Shown here: piece by piece, positions 45,009 to 53,620 of the stretch
Layout: each line of letters opens with the position of its first letter
Numbering within the stretch: position 1 is the first letter of the stretch
Assembly: GCA_049889215.1 (NCBI GenBank)
Contig: JBMHDV010000027.1
Location: 102,273-166,272 of the forward strand
Origin: UBA817 sp049889215
GTDB taxonomy: Bacteria; Margulisbacteria; Marinamargulisbacteria; UBA817
DNA length: 64,000 bases
Direction: 5' to 3'
The notes under the pieces: generated by a model
Told to the model about the DNA's origin: nothing
What the model saw: only the letters and a program-made list of their open reading frames with translations
Database searches by the model: none
Program-made: the position numbers and the translations under genes

Positions 45009-46726
45009 TGAGTAAGTTTCCTCTGTCTACTATCCGTCATAGTGCTGCTCATGTATTAGCCCAGGCTGTACAAGTATTTTTTAATGATGCTAAGTTGGCG
45101 ATTGGTCCTGCAATTGATACTGGGTTTTACTATGATTTTGAGGTCTCAACTCCAATTACTGATGATGATTTGATTAAAATTGAAGCTGAAATGAACAAAA
45201 TTGTTAATGAAGGTCAGGAATTTAAACAATATAACTTAACAAAAGATGATGCGATTTCATTTTTTTCAAAAAACAATCAAGACTATAAAATTGAAATTAT
45301 AAATGAGCTTGGTGTAGATGAAGTATCTATTTACGAAAATGGTCCATTCACAGACTTATGTCGAGGTCCACACGTTGATAAAACATCTCAAATCGGCGCA
45401 TTTAAATTACTAAAGGTATCCGGCGCATATTGGCGAGGCTCAGAAAAAAATAAAATGTTGCAACGTATATATGGAACAGCATTTTCATCACCAAAAGAAT
45501 TAAAAAAATACTTGTTTCAGTTAGAAGAGGCAAAAAAAAGAGATCACCGAAAAATAGGTAAAGAATTAAAATTATTTAGTTTACAAGACGACATTGGTGG
45601 AGGGTTAGTTTTGTGGCATCCAAAAGGAGCTGCCATACGTACGGTGATTGAAGACCATTGGCGACAGGAGCATCAGAAAAGTGGTTACGAAACCGTATTT
45701 TCTCCTCATGTTGGCAAGGATCATTTATGGCATACCAGTGGCCATTTAGAGTTTTATGAAGAAAATATGTTTGCCTCAATGGATATTGATAATACCCCTT
45801 ATTTCTTAAAACCGATGAATTGCCCTTTTCATATTGCAATCTATCAACAGCAGCAGATGTCATATCGTGAACTACCAGTACGTTACGCTGAGCTAGGAAC
45901 TGTCTATCGTTACGAACGATCCGGTGTTTTACATGGCTTAATGAGGGTTCGTGGTTTCACACAAGACGATGCGCATATTTTTTGCACAGAAGATCAAGTA
46001 AAAACTGAGGTTCTTGCTGCGTTAAATTTTAGCTTAAGTATGTTAAAAACATTTGGCTTTGAAGAATATAAAATCTTTCTTTCAACCCGACCATCAGAAA
46101 AGTATGTTGGTGAAATTAAAGAATGGGATATTGCTGAAAAAGCCTTAAATGATGCGTTAATCGAACAAGGAATTAAGTTTGATGTTGATGCTGGTGGTGG
46201 TGCTTTTTACGGCCCTAAAATTGACATTAAAATTAAAGATTCAATTGGCAGAGAGTGGCAATGTTCAACCATTCAATTTGATTTCAATTTACCAACAAAA
46301 TTTAATATCTCATACATTAATTCTGATGGAGAAAAGCAACGTCCTTACATGATTCATCGCGCATTATTAGGTTCAATTGAACGTTTCTTTGGGATATTAA
46401 TTGAACATTATGCAGGCAAATTTCCCACATGGCTGTCTCCCATACAACTTCGGTTAATTTCGTTAACAACAGATGCGGCTAATTTTATAGAAGAAATTAA
46501 GCAGGCTTGTCGCCATGCAGGTGTTCGATTTGATCATGATGATAGCAATGAAAAATTGGGATATAAAATACGCAAGGCACAAGTTGAAAAAATACCGTTA
46601 GTTGCAATTATAGGTGAAAAAGAATTAGCAGAAAAAAAACTAACCATTCGCTGTCGAGATTCTAAAAACCAACCGATACTTTCTATAGAAGAGTTAATCG
46701 ACAAAATACAAACAAAAAACATTTAG
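45008..46726 (+). CDS. thrS: threonyl-tRNA synthetase lacking the TGS domain
   Basis: The 572-residue enzyme has the N2 editing domain from the first residues (RHSAAHVLAQAV with HxxxH), the CRGPHVD motif, class II motifs (motif 2 RYERSGVLHGLMRVRGFTQDD in part YERSGVLHGL), zinc ligands Cys in MNCPFHI and His in DDAHIFC, motif 3 and a C-terminal anticodon domain. Canonical enzymes (about 640) carry an N-terminal TGS domain, missing here with no space for it. It overlaps the upstream hypothetical gene and is followed by infC at 10 bp. Confidence 0.95.
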   Translation: MSKFPLSTIRHSAAHVLAQAVQVFFNDAKLAIGPAIDTGFYYDFEVSTPITDDDLIKIEAEMNKIVNEGQEFKQYNLTKDDAISFFSKNNQDYKIEIINELGVDEVSIYENGPFTDLCRGPHVDKTSQIGAFKLLKVSGAYWRGSEKNKMLQRIYGTAFSSPKELKKYLFQLEEAKKRDHRKIGKELKLFSLQDDIGGGLVLWHPKGAAIRTVIEDHWRQEHQKSGYETVFSPHVGKDHLWHTSGHLEFYEENMFASMDIDNTPYFLKPMNCPFHIAIYQQQQMSYRELPVRYAELGTVYRYERSGVLHGLMRVRGFTQDDAHIFCTEDQVKTEVLAALNFSLSMLKTFGFEEYKIFLSTRPSEKYVGEIKEWDIAEKALNDALIEQGIKFDVDAGGGAFYGPKIDIKIKDSIGREWQCSTIQFDFNLPTKFNISYINSDGEKQRPYMIHRALLGSIERFFGILIEHYAGKFPTWLSPIQLRLISLTTDAANFIEEIKQACRHAGVRFDHDDSNEKLGYKIRKAQVEKIPLVAIIGEKELAEKKLTIRCRDSKNQPILSIEELIDKIQTKNI

Positions 46727-46736
46727 GAGGATTCCA

Positions 46737-47240
46737 ATTAAGAAATACATAAAAAATGAAAGCATAAAGGCAAAGGAAGTTCGCATTATCGGCGTTGATG
46801 GGGAACAAGTTGGTGTTTTACCAATCGATAAAGCATTAACCTTAGCAAAAGGACAGAATTTAGATTTACTTTTAATATCTGAACAAGCAACTCCACCTGT
46901 ATGCAAAATAGTTGATTTTGGACAATTCAGATACCAGCAACAGAAAAAAGAAAAGAAAGCTAAAAAAAATACCAAAGCTCAAGTAATTAAAGAGTTGAAG
47001 TTGTCGCCAAAAATTTCGGATCATGACTACAATGTACGCTTAAAAAATGGTATCAAATTTTTACAAAAAGGGTATTTAATTAAAATCGCTGTATTTTTTA
47101 AAGGGCGTGAAATGACACATCCTGAAATTGGAAAAGACTTGTTAAATCGTTACAAAGAAGATATAAAAGAGTACGGTGATGTTTCAACATCATTGACACA
47201 AGGACATCGGACATTATATTTTGTTATAAATCCGAAGTAG
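46737..47240 (+). CDS. infC: translation initiation factor IF-3, apparent AUU start
   Basis: The reading frame gives the 167-residue IF-3: IKAKEVRIIGVDGEQVG, PPVCKIVDFGQFRYQ, and ELKLSPKISDHDYNVRLKN-type C-domain (in part LSPKISDHDYN). The first ATG in frame is internal. An ATT at 46737 has AGGAGG (46725-46730) six bases upstream, giving a full-length N-terminus. AUU is the well-known infC start in E. coli, used for autoregulation. Followed by rpmI and rplT, the standard operon. Confidence 0.94.
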   Translation: MKKYIKNESIKAKEVRIIGVDGEQVGVLPIDKALTLAKGQNLDLLLISEQATPPVCKIVDFGQFRYQQQKKEKKAKKNTKAQVIKELKLSPKISDHDYNVRLKNGIKFLQKGYLIKIAVFFKGREMTHPEIGKDLLNRYKEDIKEYGDVSTSLTQGHRTLYFVINPK

Positions 47241-47258
47241 GATCTTAAGGAAAAAGGT

Positions 47259-47462
47259 ATGAAAAAGTTTAAGCAAAAAACAAATAGTTCAGCAAAAAAA
47301 AGATTTAAAATTACAGGTACTGGAAAAGTTATGCGCCGTAAAACTGGAATGAGACATTTGCTTTCTCATAGAAGTGCGCGTACAAAAGTTTGCAAAAGAG
47401 GCGATTTTGAAATCTCACCTTCTGATAAAGCAAAGTTGACTGTATTAATTCCAGGATTATAA
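47259..47462 (+). CDS. rpmI: 50S ribosomal protein L35
   Basis: The 67-residue protein has the basic L35 sequence with KQKTNSSAKKRFKITGTGK and RRKTGMRHLLSHRSARTKV (quoted in pieces), normal length. An AAGGAAAAAGG Shine-Dalgarno region is before the ATG. Part of infC-rpmI-rplT. Confidence 0.97.
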   Translation: MKKFKQKTNSSAKKRFKITGTGKVMRRKTGMRHLLSHRSARTKVCKRGDFEISPSDKAKLTVLIPGL

Positions 47463-47472
47463 GGAGTAAGTC

Positions 47473-47820
47473 ATGGCAAGAGTAAAACGAGGAAATGTAG
47501 CTAGAAACAGACGTAAAAAGGTCTTAAAGCTTGCAAAAGGCTTTAGAGCATCACTATCTGTTTTATATCGTCAGGCAAAGCCAGCGGTTTACCGTGCTTT
47601 ATCGTATCAGTATCGTGACCGTCGTCGTCGTAAGCGTGATTTTCGCAAATTATGGATTGCGAGAATTAACGGTGCTTTATTTAATACTGATCTTAATTAT
47701 TCAAGGTTTATCCAATTATTATCGAAAAATAATATAAAGTTAAACCGAAAGATGATAAGCGAAATCGCGATTAAATCTCCGGAAGCTTTCTCAAAATTGG
47801 TATCGTTAGTTCGATCATAA
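47473..47820 (+). CDS. rplT: 50S ribosomal protein L20
   Basis: The 115-residue protein begins ARVKRGNVARNRRKKVLKLAKGFRAS and contains YQYRDRRRRKRDFRKLWIARIN (in part RRKRDFRKLWIARIN), characteristic of L20. It overlaps no gene; L35 precedes by 10 bp with AAGGAG. The family represses its own operon in E. coli by binding mRNA; no such site is visible here. Confidence 0.97.
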   Translation: MARVKRGNVARNRRKKVLKLAKGFRASLSVLYRQAKPAVYRALSYQYRDRRRRKRDFRKLWIARINGALFNTDLNYSRFIQLLSKNNIKLNRKMISEIAIKSPEAFSKLVSLVRS

Positions 47821-47834
47821 TTTAAGGAGTTTAC

Positions 47835-48329
47835 ATGATAGAAATGCACTTGGGAGGCTTAGGCTTTGATCCCAAAAATATGTCACCCATTGTACTATTA
47901 AGAGACACTGAAGAGCGTAATTTTTTACCGATATGGATTGGCATGTTTGAAGCAGCTGCCATTGCCATGGAACTTCAAGATTTCAAACCACCACGTCCAA
48001 TGACACATGACTTATTAATTAAGTTCGCGGAAAATTTAGGAGCTAAAGTTGACCGAATTGTTATTAACGAAATAAATGACAATACATTTTTTGCTGTTGT
48101 GGACTTAATCAAAGGTGAAAATAAGGAAAAAATTAGAATTGATGCACGGCCTTCTGACGCAATTGCAATCGCAGTTCGATCCAAAGCATCCATCTTTGTA
48201 TCCGAGTCAGTCATGATGAAAGCTAAGATGGTCAACGCTGAAAAAGATGAAAAAGAAACACAGAAATTTAATAGTTTTATTGACAATATAAAGCCTGAAG
48301 ATTTTTCAAGTTACTTCGATTCTCGTTAG
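47835..48329 (+). CDS. bifunctional nuclease family protein (DUF151)
   Basis: The 164-residue protein matches the BFN_dom family: ILLRDTEERNFLPIWIGMFEAAAIAME, RPMTHDLLIKFAENLGA, NTFFAVVDL and the ending DARPSDAIAIAVRSKASIFVSESVM (quoted in part RPSDAIAIAVR). Plant and bacterial members have been reported with nuclease activity; the physiological role is unclear. It follows rplT by 14 bp with AAGGAG and may share its transcript. Confidence 0.88.
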   Translation: MIEMHLGGLGFDPKNMSPIVLLRDTEERNFLPIWIGMFEAAAIAMELQDFKPPRPMTHDLLIKFAENLGAKVDRIVINEINDNTFFAVVDLIKGENKEKIRIDARPSDAIAIAVRSKASIFVSESVMMKAKMVNAEKDEKETQKFNSFIDNIKPEDFSSYFDSR

Positions 48330-48403
48330 TAGAACAAAAAAGCTTCTCCAATTTCTTTTCATACGTTAATATTTTTTAATTCCATAACAAAAGGAGTTAA
48401 TTA

Positions 48404-48679
48404 ATGTTAGTCAAACTTTACCAACGAACACATAACGGTTTAAATAATCGGTCACTCGGAATTGCACGTTGGTTGACCCACGCATCAAGTGATACAACGT
48501 GGCAAGACAACACCCCAAGCCATATGTCGCATGAGGAGTATAGGAAAAGCTGGATAGATGCTTTAAGTACCAAACAGCAAACAAAGATCGAATTTCCATC
48601 ACAACGACTGGATAGGCATCAATCAAGGGACACTATCATTAGGGCATGGATTAATGTTATTCAATCCAACCCTAATTAA
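48404..48679 (+). CDS. small hypothetical protein
   Basis: The 91-residue protein is not recognised. It has Trp-rich, polar composition with two QR/DR charged segments (SQRLDRHQSRDTIIRAWINV). A good Shine-Dalgarno, AAAGGAGT at about 48390, precedes the ATG, which supports it as a real gene. It lies between the ribosomal operon and a convergent aminotransferase gene, 21 bp from that stop. Confidence 0.6.
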   Translation: MLVKLYQRTHNGLNNRSLGIARWLTHASSDTTWQDNTPSHMSHEEYRKSWIDALSTKQQTKIEFPSQRLDRHQSRDTIIRAWINVIQSNPN

Positions 48680-48700
48680 CAAAGATATACAATATTAGAT

Positions 48701-49984
48701 TTAAATTCGTTTTAGATAGTCACACAATGCTGTAATGCCTTCAATAACATTAGCAGTATAAGTGTTATAAAATTCATCGTTGAGTTCTTTACCGCTTTTG
48801 TAGGCTTTAATTGCTGCAGTTCCGTCAAAATCAACATAGCACATGCGTGAATAAAAATGTGTTTCATCAAAACCAAAGGCTGATGCTGGTAACATTGCAA
48901 CACCCTCTTCATTTAACAGTGCAACGCAAAACTTTTCAGCGGTATCTATTCCTTTGGCCTTTAACGCATCTTTATAGAAACTAAAGTCAGGGAAAATATA
49001 AAAGCCGCCATCTGGCATGTGAATGTTTACATTTACGTTTTTAAGTAAATCAACAATTCGTTTAGCTAACCCTTTTAAAATGACACGCTCAGAGTTAATA
49101 AAATCGCTTAATTCCGACATGTTATTGTAAATATCAGTAGCTGCAAATTGAACTGGAGCAGCGGTTGTTGAATAGGTTTCAGACGCAATACCGTTATAAG
49201 TTACTTTTAAAGCTTTGGATGCATTTTCAGGAAATATACCTGCACCAAAACGCCAACCACCAGCACCACACCATTTTGATAGTCCAGTGGTTACAAATGT
49301 ACCCTCTGGATAAAACTCAGCTATTGAACGGTGGTTTCCTTCATGATCCAACCAGCCATAGATTTCATCAGAAATAACAAGAACTTGATGGTTTCTTGCA
49401 ACAGTTGCAATTTCAACCAATTCTTCTGGTGTGTATGTCATGCCTGTTGGGTTACCCGGATAATTTAACACAAGGATCTTTTGTGAATCATTTGTAATGT
49501 TTTTACAAATAGCATCAAAGTTAGCCGGTGTTATTTTCCACTTTAATTCAAAATTTGTTGGAATTTGAACCACATCATGGTTGAGTAGAGATGCTTGAGG
49601 CGCATAAGATACCCACGATGGCTGTGGCAATATAACAGTTGCGTTTTGATAACACGCCATGACAGAATAAATGATCATTTTAGAACCGGGGGCAATAACA
49701 ACATCATCCCCAGAAATATTTGGACGATAGTTTTCATGAGCTTTAGCAACAGCGTTGCGACATGTATCAAGACCCGCGACAGGAAGATAATCATGTTGTG
49801 GGGCATAATTCTTTAAAGATTCAACTGCAGATATGGGTGGTGAGAATGGCGATTGACCAAACCCAAATTTATAAATCTTTTTATCACTCGTTTTTTTTAG
49901 ATTATCTTGAGCTTCATTGATTAATAATGTTTCAGAATGGCTAATTGGCCTTAAATTTGTTTCTTCTAATTGAAATGTTGTCAT
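48701..49984 (-). CDS. class I/II pyridoxal phosphate aminotransferase
   Basis: The 427-residue fold-type I aminotransferase has NYPGNPTGMTYTPEEL, SDEIYGWL, catalytic Lys in TGLSKWCGAGGWRFG and the C-terminal Arg region RMCYVDFDG. It resembles aspartate/tyrosine-type aminotransferases; the substrate cannot be fixed by reading. Single-gene unit with TATAAT nine bases upstream of the ATG. Convergent with the small hypothetical gene. Confidence 0.88.
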   Translation of the reverse strand: MTTFQLEETNLRPISHSETLLINEAQDNLKKTSDKKIYKFGFGQSPFSPPISAVESLKNYAPQHDYLPVAGLDTCRNAVAKAHENYRPNISGDDVVIAPGSKMIIYSVMACYQNATVILPQPSWVSYAPQASLLNHDVVQIPTNFELKWKITPANFDAICKNITNDSQKILVLNYPGNPTGMTYTPEELVEIATVARNHQVLVISDEIYGWLDHEGNHRSIAEFYPEGTFVTTGLSKWCGAGGWRFGAGIFPENASKALKVTYNGIASETYSTTAAPVQFAATDIYNNMSELSDFINSERVILKGLAKRIVDLLKNVNVNIHMPDGGFYIFPDFSFYKDALKAKGIDTAEKFCVALLNEEGVAMLPASAFGFDETHFYSRMCYVDFDGTAAIKAYKSGKELNDEFYNTYTANVIEGITALCDYLKRI

Positions 49985-49993
49985 AATAAATCT

Positions 49994-49999
49994 ATTATA
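49994..49999 (-). promoter_or_regulatory. -10 box of the aminotransferase gene
   Basis: TATAAT on the minus strand ends nine bases before the ATG at 49984, with no Shine-Dalgarno in between. The expected leader is a few bases at most. Confidence 0.5.
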
Positions 50000-50041
50000 T
50001 CATCAGGAAGAAAGTTCTCAATCTATAAATAAGGGCGACTT

Positions 50042-51247
50042 ATGAAAAATTTACAATTAAACATTATTATTGCTGTTGGATTGGGTGTGTTAGCTGGGTT
50101 TTTAGCGGGAGATTTTGTAAAAGTATATTTGCTATTAGGGAAGTCATTCATTACCTTACTCAAATATATTGTTGTTCCATTGGTATTTGCATCACTAATT
50201 TCAGGGGTTATCAGCTTAGGAAGTCTGTCATCATTACGTAAAATGGGCTTAAAGACATTGGCCTATTTTATTGCAACTACTGGAATAGCCTCTACCATTG
50301 GAATTCTATTGGCCATTATTATTAACCCTGGAAAAGGATTTGTTTTAAAAGCCGCAACAAATGGTGCGCCTAAAGCAGTTGCAGGTGCGATGACATTCAA
50401 GCAAATGTTCATTCAAATTATCCCAACAGATTTTATAGGATTTATTTCCGGTGGAAACATGTTGTTTTTGATCATCATTTCTATACTTATTGGGGTGTTA
50501 ATTATCTCTTTTGGTCGAAATATTGCTTTTCCGATAGATGAGTTATTCGAAGGATTTAATGAATTTATGATGATCATTACAAATTTTGTGATTGCATTAT
50601 CACCAATTGGTATTTTTGGATTGGTTGCACATTTAATTGCAACGACCGGTACAGATGCTTTCTTACCATTGTTAAAATATATGTTAGTTGTTTTTGTCGG
50701 TTTAATTCTTCATGCGATTGGTGTGATTCCATTATTTCTCAAGTTATTCGTTAAAGTATCGCCGATTGCAGTTGCTAAGGATGTATTTACATCGTTAACA
50801 ACAGGCTTTACTACCGCAAGTTCAGCAGCAACATTACCAATACTTATGGAAGATGCCAGAAAAAAATTGAAAGTTCCAAATAAAGTAGCAAGCTTTGTTT
50901 TGCCTTTAGGTATTACTATAAATATGGATGGCACGGCACTTTTTCAATCAGTTGCAGCTGTGTTTATTGCTCAAATTTACGGCGTCCCGTTGTCAATCAC
51001 AAGTTTAGGCTTAATTGTTTTTATAGCAATATTAGCATCCATAGGTGCTGCAGCCGTTCCTAGTGCTGGGATAATCACATTGGCAATGATTTTAACAGCC
51101 ATTGGCGTACCATTAGAAGGTACAGGAATTATTCTTGGTATTGATCGTGTATTAGATATGAATCGGACAACTGTTAATCTTTGGGGTAATACATCTGCAT
51201 CTTTGGTAGTAACTAAGTGGTTAGGTAAAGACGCATATGAAAACTAA
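50042..51247 (+). CDS. dicarboxylate/amino acid:cation symporter
   Basis: The 401-residue membrane protein belongs to the DAACS (GltP/DctA) family: TGFTTASSAATLPI (serine-rich hairpin tip) and NMDGTALFQ, and GAAAVPSAGIITLAMIL-type HP2 tip, in part IGAAAVPSAGI. It is predicted to move C4-dicarboxylates or glutamate with Na+ or H+. Its 3' end overlaps acetoacetyl-CoA synthetase by 11 bp, suggesting uptake of the synthetase's substrate, but that is inference. AAGGG precedes the ATG. Confidence 0.88.
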   Translation: MKNLQLNIIIAVGLGVLAGFLAGDFVKVYLLLGKSFITLLKYIVVPLVFASLISGVISLGSLSSLRKMGLKTLAYFIATTGIASTIGILLAIIINPGKGFVLKAATNGAPKAVAGAMTFKQMFIQIIPTDFIGFISGGNMLFLIIISILIGVLIISFGRNIAFPIDELFEGFNEFMMIITNFVIALSPIGIFGLVAHLIATTGTDAFLPLLKYMLVVFVGLILHAIGVIPLFLKLFVKVSPIAVAKDVFTSLTTGFTTASSAATLPILMEDARKKLKVPNKVASFVLPLGITINMDGTALFQSVAAVFIAQIYGVPLSITSLGLIVFIAILASIGAAAVPSAGIITLAMILTAIGVPLEGTGIILGIDRVLDMNRTTVNLWGNTSASLVVTKWLGKDAYEN

Positions 51248-53168
51248 AGTCTGGTCACCACCAAAGAGTTACTTTGAAGAAACACATCTTGCTCGATTTA
51301 TTACGAATGTAAATAGGGAAAAAAACATATCACTTTCCTCGTTTAATGATATCCATGACTTTTCTGTTAATCAGGTCAGTGATTTTTGGCGCTTAGCCTC
51401 AGATTATTTAGACATTCAATACACAAAGGAAGCGGACGTTATTTGTGATGATACTACAAATATGCCTTACACAAAGTGGTTTAAAGGGGCAAGATTAAAC
51501 TATGCTCAAAACTTATTACGAAATCGATCGAATGATTTAGCTATTTACGAAGTTGACGAGTCAGGTTTATTAAACACATTAACGTGGTCAGATTTATACA
51601 AAGTAACATCTCAGTGGGTTCAGTTTTTTCAGGATAATGGAATTGTTAAAGGGGACCGTGTTGCTGGGATATTACCCAATAACTTGACCGCAATAGTTGC
51701 TATGTTGGCAGCAACATCCTTGGGTGCTGTATGGAGTTCTTGTTCACCCGATTTTGGTGAAAAAGGGATTTGTGATCGGTTGGAACAAATTCAACCAAAA
51801 TGCATTATCTCTATATCTTCTTATCAGTACAAAGGTAAGTTAATAAACATTGTTGAGCGATTAAATCAAATTAAGGAAAATCTTCCAACGACATCATTAT
51901 GGATAAATGCTTCAGCTGAAACTATTCATCATTGGTCATCAACAGAGTTAATAAAACAAATTAAACCTACTGAAATTAATTTTGTTCCTTGTGACTTTCA
52001 AGATCCATTATTTATCTTATTTTCTTCAGGAACAACCGGGAAACCTAAATGCATTGTGCATAGTGTTGGTGGTACCTTATTACAACACAAAAAAGAGCAC
52101 CAGCTGCATTGTAATCTACAGCCAAATGATACGATGTTTTACTATACGACCTGTGGTTGGATGATGTGGAATTGGATGGTATCTGCATTAGCGAGTAATG
52201 TATCTCTTGTTTTATTTGATGGTGCAGCTTTAACACCAAAGTTTTCTATATGGGATTTGGTTGAAGATTATCATATTGATGTTTTTGGCTGTTCAGCATC
52301 ATTTATTGGTGCCTCAGAAAAAAGAAAAATTGATCTCAATGAGAAGTTGAAATCTCAATCTGTTAAATTAATTCTATCAACAGGGTCGCCACTTTTACCC
52401 AATCATTATGATTATATCTATTCAAATCTTGAGTACCCCGTTCAACTAGGTTCAATATCTGGTGGAACTGATATTATTTCATGCTTTGCTTTATGCAATC
52501 CATTAACACCAGTTGTGAGAGGGTTAATTCAAGGCAAAGGCTTAGGAATGGATATTGCATCATTCAACGACAGTAAAAGTGAATTAGTAAATGAAAAAGG
52601 GGATTTGGTTTGTAAGCAATCTGCCCCATCAATGCCAATTTATTTCCTGGATGATGAGAATAATGAAAAGTATTTATCAGCGTATTTTAAATCTGGCGAC
52701 GCTGCTGAGTGGTATCACGGAGATTATGTTATTGTTACTGATGACGGTATGGTTGAGATCTTAGGCCGAAGTGATTCTACTTTAAATCCGGGTGGTATAC
52801 GAATTGGTACTGCCGAATTTTATCAGATTTTGGAAGGTTTTAATCAAATTCAAGATTCTTTGGTTAGTTCTGTGATTATGGATAACGAGGAAAAAATAGT
52901 ATTGTTTGTTAAACTAAAAAATGATTTGGATCTTTCTGCTGAACTTAAGAAAGAAATCAGAACTCAGTTAAAAGACAATGCCTCGCCGCGTCATATGCCA
53001 CAAATGATTGTTAAAGTGGACGATATTCCATACACAAAGAATGGAAAAAAATGTGAAGTGAATGTTAAGCAAATTTTAAGAGGCGACGATTTAATTGTTC
53101 AAAAGTCGACACTATTGAATGAAAACTCATTTGATGAGTATATTCAATTTGCTAAACAATTAGCATGA
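51237..53168 (+). CDS. acetoacetyl-CoA synthetase
   Basis: The 643-residue ANL-superfamily enzyme has the P-loop FILFSSGTTGKPKCIVHS, motif YYTTCGWMMWNWM, and GGTDIISCF, and the hinge and lysine end (LGRSDSTLNPGGIRIG, PYTKNGKKCEVNVKQ). The CGWMMWNW part and length around 640 are typical of acetoacetyl-CoA synthetases. It activates acetoacetate to acetoacetyl-CoA. It follows the symporter with overlapped coding, and its end overlaps the minus-strand neighbour by 25 bp. Confidence 0.9.
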   Translation: MKTKVWSPPKSYFEETHLARFITNVNREKNISLSSFNDIHDFSVNQVSDFWRLASDYLDIQYTKEADVICDDTTNMPYTKWFKGARLNYAQNLLRNRSNDLAIYEVDESGLLNTLTWSDLYKVTSQWVQFFQDNGIVKGDRVAGILPNNLTAIVAMLAATSLGAVWSSCSPDFGEKGICDRLEQIQPKCIISISSYQYKGKLINIVERLNQIKENLPTTSLWINASAETIHHWSSTELIKQIKPTEINFVPCDFQDPLFILFSSGTTGKPKCIVHSVGGTLLQHKKEHQLHCNLQPNDTMFYYTTCGWMMWNWMVSALASNVSLVLFDGAALTPKFSIWDLVEDYHIDVFGCSASFIGASEKRKIDLNEKLKSQSVKLILSTGSPLLPNHYDYIYSNLEYPVQLGSISGGTDIISCFALCNPLTPVVRGLIQGKGLGMDIASFNDSKSELVNEKGDLVCKQSAPSMPIYFLDDENNEKYLSAYFKSGDAAEWYHGDYVIVTDDGMVEILGRSDSTLNPGGIRIGTAEFYQILEGFNQIQDSLVSSVIMDNEEKIVLFVKLKNDLDLSAELKKEIRTQLKDNASPRHMPQMIVKVDDIPYTKNGKKCEVNVKQILRGDDLIVQKSTLLNENSFDEYIQFAKQLA

Positions 53169-53539
53169 TTTAATAATTTAGATCGTTTACTTAAGTCTTT
53201 ATTAAATACCATGGGCCAAACATAGCGTTGTGGAAAGCTATTAATCATTGATTTTAAAAATGATATGGATAGATCAGAATAGTAAATGGCGCCATTTGCA
53301 CCATCAGGAAGTTGATTTGTTTTTCCTAAAATATAAATAGGTGTTAAAACATTATATGACCGAATGTAATTGATTAGTTTTTGGCAAGAATGGTGGGCAC
53401 GGAGTAATATAATGGCCTGCTTATAATGAGGTTGATAAAAAATATCTCGAATGGATTTTGAAACGATATTGGGATTATTAAATATAGGATGGTGGCGTAG
53501 AATCGCATCGTTTTGAATATGATAGACGTCAATTACCAT
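53144..53539 (-). CDS. hypothetical protein, receiver-like shape
   Basis: The 131-residue protein is unrecognised. Its hydrophobic strand pattern (AIILLRAHHSCQ, TPIYILGKT) with GANGAIYYSDL recalls a degenerate response regulator receiver, but the phosphate-accepting Asp is not visible. TATACT at 53546-53551 ends six bases before the ATG, supporting transcription from there. Divergent from the next hypothetical gene; its 3' end overlaps acetoacetyl-CoA synthetase. Confidence 0.5.
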   Translation of the reverse strand: MVIDVYHIQNDAILRHHPIFNNPNIVSKSIRDIFYQPHYKQAIILLRAHHSCQKLINYIRSYNVLTPIYILGKTNQLPDGANGAIYYSDLSISFLKSMINSFPQRYVWPMVFNKDLSKRSKLLNHANCLAN

Positions 53540-53545
53540 AAAAAG

Positions 53546-53551
53546 AGTATA
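53546..53551 (-). promoter_or_regulatory. -10 box of the hypothetical minus-strand gene
   Basis: TATACT on the minus strand ends six bases before the ATG at 53539. No Shine-Dalgarno lies between them. Confidence 0.45.
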
Positions 53552-53584
53552 ATTTAATAAAATTAAATGTGCAATGATTCACTA

Positions 53585-53614
53585 TTGGTGTGTTTAGTCG
53601 CAATGTTTTAAAAT
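53585..53614 (+). promoter_or_regulatory. promoter of the secreted hypothetical gene
   Basis: TTGGTG (53585-53590) and TAAAAT (53609-53614) are 18 bases apart; the -10 ends six bases before the ATG at 53621. Leaderless prediction. Confidence 0.5.
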
Positions 53615-53620
53615 TAAAAC

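Noticed and set aside
45576..45863. 95-codon minus-strand reading frame inside thrS
   Set aside because: Antisense to the conserved catalytic core of the synthetase.
46700..46740. T-box or attenuator before thrS/infC
   Set aside because: The upstream gene overlaps thrS and no leader space exists; only a Shine-Dalgarno is visible before infC.
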